Shown one piece after another: positions 56,386 through 64,000 of a DNA stretch of 64,000 bases (position 1 is the stretch's first letter; each line of letters starts with the position of its first letter). The DNA comes from Fusarium oxysporum f. sp. lycopersici 4287 (Eukaryota; Ascomycota; Sordariomycetes; Hypocreales; Nectriaceae). The stretch is from assembly GCF_000149955.1 (NCBI RefSeq), contig NC_030987.1, positions 1,365,387 through 1,429,386 of the forward strand. The letters are read 5' to 3'. A model generated the notes under the pieces. It was not told where the DNA came from and made no database searches. It saw only the letters and a list, made by a program, of their open reading frames with translations. The translations under genes were made by a program, and so were the position numbers.

Positions 56386-57406
56386 TCATGGCGATCGACT
56401 TCTACTCCTTCTCCTTGATGTTTTCTCCTCCTGGTCTTCTTCCCTGCGTCGTTTGTGTCGTGACTCGTCATGAGCGTCGTCCCTATGCCTTCTATGCTCT
56501 CGATCTCGATCTCTCTCTCTCCTCCGATCTCGGTCACGACCACGATCGTCCTCGTCGTCCTTCCTCTCCCTTCGCCTATCTCTATCCCTATCTCGTCTCC
56601 TTTCTCGGTCCTGGTCATCATCTCTGTGTCGCCGGGAATCCTTATCACGATGTCGGTCCTCTTTGCCTTCGGGAGTCTCGTCTCGTCTTGATCTACGGTG
56701 GCGGTCTTCTTCGCTTCCATCCCTCCTCGATCTATGTGACCGATGATGTCTGTGTTTGTGTTTTCGATCCTTCTTTTCTGCTTTGCGCCGCGCCTCTTCA
56801 ACTTCCTTCTTCTTCTCTTCGATCAGGAAGCCCTTCATGGGGTCGTCGTCATCATGATCCTGCATCAGAAGCGCAAGTTCTCGCTCTTCTGGTAGCATCG
56901 GTCGCTTCACTTCCTCCTCGCTACTCTCATCTTCTGACAGCGCTTGTCCCTCTCGCCTGAGCATGTCCTCCCAGCCGACCTTGAACTCTTCGGGGTCTTC
57001 ATCATCCCGCTCTTTGTATCGCGCATGGTCGACACTGATCAGGCGACCACCAATATCCGCTCCGCCAAGGTTGTCAACCGCTAAGTCGGTACTTCTCTGG
57101 TCCTCATACTTAAGCCAGCCAAACCCCTTCGACTTGCCCGTCTCTTTGTCGCGAGCCAGCTTCAAGAATACAGGTTCTCCAAATTGTGAGAAAATCGTTA
57201 TTACATCGCCTTCGGATAACTCGTAAGGAAGGCCGCCAAAGTAGACGTAGGCAGTGTCTCGATAGTCTGTATGCCAGGAAGCTTCTGGAGTACTGAGCAC
57301 ATCTGTTAGCAGGGATTCTGGAAATACTGGAGGGGAAATCAAGCACTCGCATTCCATTTTCTATCTCTTTCTTATTAAGCGCCTGGATTGCGCGTATCTT
57401 ATTCAT
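56386..57406 (-). CDS. IST3: Spliceosomal RRM protein Ist3/Snu17 (RBMX2)
   Basis: 320-residue subunit of the RES complex in the activated spliceosome. Exon 1 is 57351-57406 (MNKIRAIQALNKKEIENG) and exon 2 is 56386-57292. Joining them across 57293-57350 gives ENGITPEASWHTDYRDTAYV, which matches the invariant start of this family. The intron needed begins GCGAGT, not GT, and ends CTAAC...GCTCAG. RNP2 is YVYFGGLPYEL and RNP1 is KGFGWLKY; the RRM covers about residues 33-112. An acidic block and a long Arg/Asp/Glu/His-rich tail ending SRRRSRSRSP follow, much longer than in yeast Ist3 and as in RBMX2. The low-complexity tail produces several shadow frames on the other strand. Confidence 0.93.
57293..57350 (-). 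other. Probable GC-AG intron in the IST3 gene
   Basis: 58-nt intron read on the minus strand as GCGAGTGCTTG... to ...CTAACAGATGTGCTCAG. The two GT dinucleotides in the region (GTGCTT and GTATTT) do not give the family sequence in frame, while the GC donor does exactly. The branch-site CTAAC is about 15 nt from the acceptor. Confidence 0.7.
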
Positions 57407-58040
57407 GGTGCGTCTTTCGCTGCTTCTTGCGCAGCCTTGTGAATGTCGCAAAATTTATATGGTACAGATTAATGAAGTCGCATTTATTGTCAGAATATGA
57501 GACGTCCACTGAAGCTTTAGGGAGTCCGTGCGCTAAAGCTGCAAGAGCTGCAGCGCGTAGCTGTTTTTGGCGGGACAATTTCCGGACCGAACGCTAAAAT
57601 GACGGGGTGTTATCCAAGTGCCAATCCATAGTCCTATGGGAATTGGTACGTGGTAACCCTGGCCACGTTCATCTTTGATGAAAGACAGCGGTCGACGATA
57701 TCTACGTACCACAAACTGCCCAGGAAGTTGAAGCGACTTTTTCGAATCGATTATCGACGATTGGGACACTCACGATCGAACCGAGAGCTTGCATCATCTT
57801 CCCTGCTGTCGTTGTTGTGCGCAGAGCGAAGATGCCCCTACGACAACCTTAAATCTCCTTTAGCATTATCGAATCAACACCAAACGCGTACTGTCCCTCT
57901 ACTTAGACGTCACTTTGAGGCAGATTTGCCGACAATCTCTGTCCTCTTTCGCCACAGGAGATATACTCATGACCTAACGCACTGCGATCTTATACGACAA
58001 TTTGTTGACCAGCGAGCTCGGTGAGCCAACAACCGGGATC
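57407..58040. other. Divergent promoter region
   Basis: 634 bp between the starts of IST3 (-) and the dynein gene (+). Frames here (57650-58024 on +) have no recognisable content. Confidence 0.5.
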
Positions 58041-59879
58041 ATGGCGGCCAACACCAACAGAGTATCGATCTATACAACGGGCTCAGGAGACTCCGAAGGC
58101 CGCGATGGCGAACAAAAGAAGGATCTTTGGACCTCTATGCTAGAGTCTGTCGCCAGTGGCAAACGACTACCGGAAAAGAACCTCATTGTGCTAGGTATGT
58201 CGTAACTAGACAGCTCTGTTGAAGAGCTAGGTAGCTGATCATGAGCCTCTGAAACTCAGGTGGCACTCCCGAGAACCAAAGAGAGTTCCTCGAATCGCTC
58301 TCCAGCTCCGAGTCAAAACGTAATGCGGACCGGCTTAAGATACCGCCGATTGCGAACAACTTTGCGCTGGGCTATACATACTACGACGTTCTCGACGCCG
58401 ACCAAGACGGTTCGTGCATCAACGCCCAGATCAGCCTCAGAACGATGTACTAATAATTCTAGATACTCTGGCACGAGTTTCGCTCTACTTCCTCTCCCAA
58501 CCTTCAGCCGAATTTGCATCTCTCGTTGCGCCCCTCCTTACCCCTGAAACGATCCCCAATACCTCTCTTATCATTCTTCTAGACTGGTCACAGCCGCATC
58601 TATGGCTACGACAAATATGGACATGGGTTCAGGTTATACAAGAGGTTCTCAAAAAGGTCGACACAGATCAGCATGCCCTCATGGAGGAAGTCATGTCCAC
58701 TTGGAAAGAAAGAGGTCGAGGAGGCGCAACAACTAACCTAGATGGAACACCCTCAGCTACGGCTACCGGCGGCGATGGAGATAGTGCACTGCCTCTGGGG
58801 CCAGGAGAATGGGAGGAGCCTCTGGGTCTGCCACTTTGCGTGGTGTGCCAGAATGTAAGGACTGTCTCTCGTAGCCTATGATAAGTATACTAACACATAC
58901 AGGCCCAAAAAATGGAGTTTCTCGAAAAGAGTCAGGGTTGGAAAGAGCCAGATTTTGATACGGTATTACAATATCTGCGAACGATTTTGCTGAGACGTAC
59001 GTTGGCCTGTTTCCAAGCCTCTGGTCTAATGCTAACAATCTCCAGATGGTGCCTCTCTTATTTATACTTCACAAAATACGCCTTCTCAGCTACCCTCTCT
59101 CATTCACTCAACCCTTGGAATCACATCTCTTCTCAAGCGGCACCCACTAAAGCACAACGTTATCGACCGCGACAAGATTGTCGTCCCAACCAACTGGGAT
59201 TCGTGGGGCAAGATTCGAGTTCTTGGCGGTTCTTTTGATCCGGAGCCTGTTTCGATCTCATGGTCTGAAGATATCAGCACTCCTCTCGACTCTATGCCGT
59301 TTGACGATGCAGACAAGATAAGCGACAAGGAAGCGGAAATCAGGAAACAAAAAAGTGCGATTGCGCGGTACGAGGGATGGTGCCGCGATCCTAATAGTGG
59401 TGGTCTCGCAGTTGTTGAAAATGCCATGCACGGCGAGAGGTGGATCACAGTGGAGAGTGACGACACCCAAGAATTTCTTGAGAAGCAGCTCAAGATTCTC
59501 GAGGCATTCAAGGCCAAGTTGCCAGAGAAAGGCAGCGACAATGCCATCGTTCGCAGCACTCGTCACATCGACTACACTGGCGATGAGACGAGCATCAGCG
59601 AGCACATTGGACCTGTACAGTTCAACATGGGTGGTATTCAAGTCGATGCCGATGATATGTTGCAGCGTCTCAAGGTAAGATACAGCCACTTTACTGCTCT
59701 GAACAACTTGCTGACATGAACAGGATCGTAATGCATTTAGCTCTTCCCCAAGTAACGAAGAGGAGGAGGCCGATACACCTGCTGCGAATATGGCCAAGGA
59801 TTTTGACAACGAGCAACTGCAAAGCTTCTTTACTGGTTTGATGAACCGCAAGGGCACTGGAGATACATCTAGATCTTGA
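58041..59879 (+). CDS. Cytoplasmic dynein light intermediate chain
   Basis: 524-residue dynein-1 subunit that links the heavy chain to cargo adaptors on microtubules. Six exons: 58041-58194, 58260-58409, 58463-58854, 58903-58996, 59046-59674 and 59724-59879. The Ras-like domain starts LPEKNLIVLGGTPENQREF (about 44-62), where the P-loop of animal LICs is degenerate, as in other filamentous fungi. NFALGYTYYDVLD, LARVSLYFLS, LIILLDWSQPHLWLRQ and the long HPLKHNVIDRDKIVVPTNWD, WDSWGKIRVL blocks are typical of the family. The C-terminal half is acidic and ends in a probable adaptor-binding helix region (DFDNEQLQSFFTGLMNRK), as in LIC1. In fungi it serves nuclear and endosome movement. Confidence 0.95.
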
Positions 59880-60294
59880 AAAAGGAGTAGCAGATCCCCC
59901 ACCGAAGGAATTATGGACGATCCCCTTTCTTTTCAAGATATTGTATTTGTCGACCCTTTGTGCTCAGTGAGCCTAACGGATCAATATTTGGGGAGGGGGC
60001 TGGTGGCCGATGTAGATTAGATACCCCTGAAATGATAAATTTGATAATATCTTATGCGTATTTACAGAGTGTAGCAAAGACCTTACAGTCTACATTTATC
60101 ATGTATTCAATTTCACTCATCGACTAGTTCCTAGAATGCTATGCGCTATTCAGAACTCCTCTTTTCCTTATACCGACTGTCCCTTGAACGCCTTGGGATG
60201 ACTGTGCCGACTCCAACAACTCGTGCACTCTATTTCCTAGGTTCCTAGGCACTTTGATAAAAATCGCCATCCTGGGCTGTTTATATTCAACATT
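59880..60294. other. Convergent intergenic region
   Basis: About 415 bp between the stops of the dynein subunit (+) and the SPATA20-like gene (-). 3' UTRs only. Confidence 0.5.
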
Positions 60295-62580
60295 TCATTT
60301 CGACGTCTCTCCGCCCAATCTAGCTGTGACAACACCCTGGAGTAAACCAGGGAAGAGCCAAGGATGTTGCACCACTTCGACTTCAAACGCATTTATCGTC
60401 TGACGAGCTTTGGCTGCCAAGTCGTCATTCGAACGCAGGTTCGCAAGGCGGAATAGATTAGCTACGCTGACGGCGTTGGTTGATGGTAATGACGTGTCCA
60501 TACCATCCTTGAGGCGGAGAATTGTATAAGGACTATTGGCTTGAGTGCTGAAAAAGGCGCCATCGGCATCATAGAACAACGAGGTTTGGGTTTCTGTGAT
60601 GGCATGGTCAGCGGGGTGCGTCAAATGGGAGGGGAATTGCGACGACTCACGCTGTAAAATGTCTGCGAATTCCAGGTATTCTTGATTTCCTGTCAGTTCG
60701 AGAAGATCCAGGAGACCTTGGATCATATAGGCGTAATCATCTGCAAAGGCAGTGTTTCCACGACCTCCAGACCATATCCTGTATAGGATTCTCTCATTGC
60801 CATCCCAAAGCTTTTTCCTGATGCATGCAGCCGCCTGCTCTGCGATAGCCCTACACTTGGAGCTTTGTTCTGGCCTCAGTGTCTTCAGCGACGATGCTGC
60901 CTTGGAAAGAGCTGATATCATGAGACCATTCCAGCCTACAACAATTTTGTCATCCAGGTCAGGTCGCACACGTTCTTGTTCCCTTCTCTTTCTTAAAGCT
61001 CGTCTTCCTTGTTCAATATACTCTTTGATCTTTTCCACGGGCGTGCTGAATTGGGTGCTTAATTGTTCGATGGTGCTCTTAACCCTGAGAATGTTCTGGT
61101 CAATAAAGTCGTCGTTGGGGTCGTTTTCCTCCTCGACATTTCCATCTTGATTGACATTCCAATAGGACGCTAAAATAGGACTCATGTGGCTATCAATCTC
61201 ATCAAGCACTGAATCGAATTCTCGCCGCGTCCAGACATAATAGGCGCCCTCGCGCTTCTCCTTGTCACCTTGCCTATAATAGGAGTCGGCGGCTTCACTT
61301 GAAGCGAAACCGCCCTCAGGCAGAACAATCGGAGACGAAGTAAGATACTCAGCAAGCTCAAGAACAACGTCCAGGAACTCATCTTTTTCACCTCCACCAC
61401 TGACCTTCCACGCGTCAATATAGAGGGAGAGTAATTGCGCATTGTCAGTCACAAGCTTCTCGAAGTTAGGAATGCTCCAATCCGCTGTAACGGAGCATCG
61501 CGAAAATCCAGTGCCTCCGATATGGTCATGCAGCGCCCCATCACGAATGTGACGCATTGTATCCAACGCAATTTCGGTGGCATGTTTGCACTCAGCCTCT
61601 CCGACAACATCCTGAACAGCGCCTGGAGACTTCAGAAGCCCCAACAAAAATGCCAACTTGGGTGGTGTCAGGAACTTAGGTGCCAAGCCAAATCCACCGA
61701 AAACAGGATCAAAAGTGCCGGCGATATGAGTATAAGCCTCTTCCAGCTGATCCAAATCCAGCTCCTCTGAAACTGCAGTGCTCTTCTCCTTGGCAGTGCT
61801 CGCATGGCTCGGGGCTGGTGCTCCCCATCCAGCCGGACCTAAAGCTGAGGGTGCCGAGATACTCCTTGTACCCAGGGTACCCTCAGCCGCAAACTCCTTG
61901 AGCTGGCCAACAACCTCGGTTGCCTCCTTTCGGCATCGGGCTTCCTGATCGATCCAAATATCACGAACTTTCTTAAAGATAGTCAGAGAGTCGAGTACTT
62001 CTTCGGTGCTGTCGTCACTGAGATGTCTTCGTCCTGCGGGCCCGAGCCAGTAGGTACCACCAAAAACAGGTTCCAAATTGGGTGTAAGGAACACATTCAA
62101 GGGCCATCCGCCAACGTTGCTGACAGCTTGGACGTAATTCATGTAGATGGCGTCTAGGTCGGGGCGCTCCTCTCGATCGACGATAACTGGTATGAAAGAC
62201 TCATTCAATACAGAGGCAGAGTCGGGGTTAGAGAAGGTCTCAATCGACATGAGTCGACAAACTTGTGGCCGTTAGCAACACAGTGTAAGATAGAATTCGC
62301 TTCGAAACTAATCATCACGCAACTTACAGTGGCATGCCTTGTAGCCGATATGCAGGAAGATAAGCTTGTTCTCCTTGCGCGAACGCTCGACTGCCTCATC
62401 GTCTAAGAGCTGCCATGAAACCAAGCTTTCAGCCTGGCCCCGGATGTATGGGCTCTGGCTAGCAGCCGCGCGGTTTCGCAAAGGTGCGAGGGGCTTGGGT
62501 AAGCTCGAGCTTGACTCATCACCACTGACGGGCGTGGAGCGCATAGCTCTAGCAGACGCGGTGAGTTCTGAAGCTACCAT
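60295..62580 (-). CDS. SPATA20/YyaL-type thioredoxin-fold protein (DUF255)
   Basis: 739-residue protein in two exons (62328-62580 and 60295-62261); the intron is GTAAGT...CCACAAG and lies within the active-site motif. The N-terminal thioredoxin-like domain has WQLLDDEAVERSRKENKLIF, then CHFC (83-86, usually CHWC) and SIETFSNPDSASVLNESFIP, VDREERPDLDAIYM and GGWPLNVFLTPNLEPVFGGT, all family hallmarks. The rest is an (alpha/alpha) barrel like N-acylglucosamine 2-epimerases, with GGFGLAPKF, HDHIGGTGFSRCSVTADW, YYVWTRREFD and VVGWNGLMISAL. The biochemical role is not established for any eukaryote. The ATG complementary to 62578-62580 is the first in frame; a mitochondrial start upstream is possible only with a non-ATG codon or an extra exon. 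Confidence 0.93.
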
Positions 62581-64000
62581 GTTGCTGCCTTGGCCTGGTT
62601 TGAGAGGTGTGTAGCTGATTACGACGCTGTTGCTGTTGCTGTCATCAAGCTGCGGGAAAAGTAACTCGGAACCAAGCACGCCTTTGGTGGGGAGGGTTGG
62701 AGCTGTTTATAGCCAAAAGCTGTGTGGTTATTTTACCTCCACGATAGCGATAACGTATGGATATGATGATGTAAGAGCTGTAGCTTGAGGTCTTGTCGAA
62801 GCTACCTTATAGCTTGATGCTGTAGCGATGGAAGATGGAAGATGTGAGCGAAAGAAAGGCATGTGAGTAAGACTTCCCGAAAGATGGGTTCATAGAAGTG
62901 GTTAAGCACCCGCTAGTGAAAGATTAGATTGAATGGGGGAGGCTTTCCGACTTTTGGATGGATTCCCATAGAAGCCAAGTACTGAGAGGCAAAGACAGTT
63001 CGGCGGGGGTCTTCCATGCCCGGCAGCAGTCGCGGGGCATCCAATACCAGACGTTTAGCGCCTTTCCGCCTTGGGTAAGGTCGAGGGGGTTGGTCCTGAC
63101 GACATGCTCTTGATGTTAGCTTTCATGAGTCAAGCATCGACAATTCCATATTCTCTGAGTCGTGTAGGGTGTTTCGACCTGAAAATCAGGTGCCGTTTGG
63201 GTGTAATCAGATTGCCATCGTCTATTAGTGTATCCATATACAGTTACAGGGTAACAATGAGTGCAACGTTGGCAAGCTAAGTACGGCACTCAGTCAACGT
63301 GAACTGAGACCTTTCACATCAAAGCTTTGATAAGGGTACGAGTATTTAAGAAGTCAGATAAGTTCATGTCACTTAACAAGCTTACGGTGGCAACCGGAGT
63401 TTCCATTTCAACCACATATCTCTGGTTTCAGATAGATAGGTAGCTGTCCTATTTGTCGTCAGATGTTAGCCCAGATCGAGCTTGTCAGCTCAAGCTACCC
63501 TAAAGTAAACCGAAATTTCGTTCGTGTCTTTCTTGCCAACGGATATCATATCCCATCAGCCATTGGGACGAGCATAAATCAAGGGATAGAAAAGTCTGAC
63601 GGTAAGATTACTGATACTTTCAGTGCTTTAAAGCATATAATAGCCTTTTCGGCTCGGTGCTGCTTGTGTTACCCCAAACGCAGGTACACATCTGGAAAAC
63701 GAAGATGATGATGTTATGACGCTATGAAGATAATTAGAAGAACATATGAAAGAAGACCTAACCTGCTGGATTCACAGGCGGAATTGGCTAAGCGATAGTA
63801 GATTGTTTACAGAAGCAAAGTGTGACAACGATATGAGTACGAAGAAAGAAGAAGCAGATTTGAGCTGTGGCACTAGTCGACAGGATGAACGATGCAGAAG
63901 AGGTAAAGGATAAAATACAATGTATATGAATTTGGATACGAAGAATTCAGCCACAGGAACAGGATGTCCAGCAAGCAAATTCCTGCACGAAAAAAGTCAA
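62581..64000. other. Intergenic region to window end
   Basis: 1.4 kb upstream of the SPATA20-like gene. Short frames such as 63463-63708 (+) carry no recognisable domain. No gene is called; one could begin beyond the edge. Confidence 0.45.

Noticed and set aside
56386..56960. Plus-strand frame of 203 codons opposite the IST3 tail
   Set aside because: It is the antisense shadow of the Arg/Asp/Glu-rich repeat tail of IST3.

Overview
The window is nuclear DNA from a filamentous ascomycete, most likely a Fusarium-type member of the Hypocreales. The evidence is many short (45-90 nt) GT-AG introns with CTAAC/CTGAC-type branch sites, fungal-specific protein families, and protein sequences resembling Sordariomycete homologues. 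The species cannot be fixed from sequence alone. There is one assembly gap of 633 N (38467-39099). I see no rRNA, tRNA, CRISPR array or intact transposon.

Layout, left to right. A truncated GPR1/FUN34/YaaH (Ato) acetate transporter at the edge (-), then about 5.8 kb without a convincing gene. Next come a divergent family-2 glycosyltransferase (-), an MCT-type MFS transporter (+), a 57-residue Cys/His-rich gene (+), an F-box-like gene (+), the DNA-repair protein Nbs1 (+), a cytochrome-b5 domain protein (-), a coiled-coil protein (+), a Caj1/Djp1-type DnaJ protein (-), a decayed nucleotide-rhamnose epimerase/reductase relative (-), squalene synthase ERG9 (+) and a secreted subtilisin (-). After another 5.1 kb gene-poor stretch come an O-methyltransferase (+), the gap, an F-box protein (+), GPI mannosyltransferase I (-), translin-associated protein X (+), an alpha/beta-hydrolase-fold protein (+), the Bax-inhibitor BXI1 (+), a Cdc11-type septin (-), an Hsv2/WIPI PROPPIN (+), the Ist3/RBMX2 spliceosomal RRM protein (-), dynein light intermediate chain (+) and a SPATA20-type thioredoxin-fold protein (-).

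Most genes are core cell-biology functions (genome repair, splicing, sterol and GPI synthesis, septins, dynein, autophagy, chaperones) and do not form one pathway. Accessory-looking material sits in the gene-poor parts: the Ato/GT2/MFS end, the 24.6-28 kb stretch with the decayed gene and minisatellites, and the 32.4-40 kb stretch around the protease, the O-methyltransferase and the gap. Exon joins were worked out by hand from splice signals and reading frame; lengths given are of the spliced products.

I did not find a clear new multi-gene system. The observations most worth a second look are single-gene oddities: a probable GC-AG intron in the IST3 homologue, a frame break just before the conserved FRF tail of Nbs1, a rhamnose-reductase-like gene with lost catalytic motifs and a stop codon, a frameshifted acetate transporter, a tiny zinc-binding-type gene split over three exons, an 18-nt microexon in TRAX, an alpha/beta hydrolase without its nucleophile, and a paired CGAA element upstream of ERG9.
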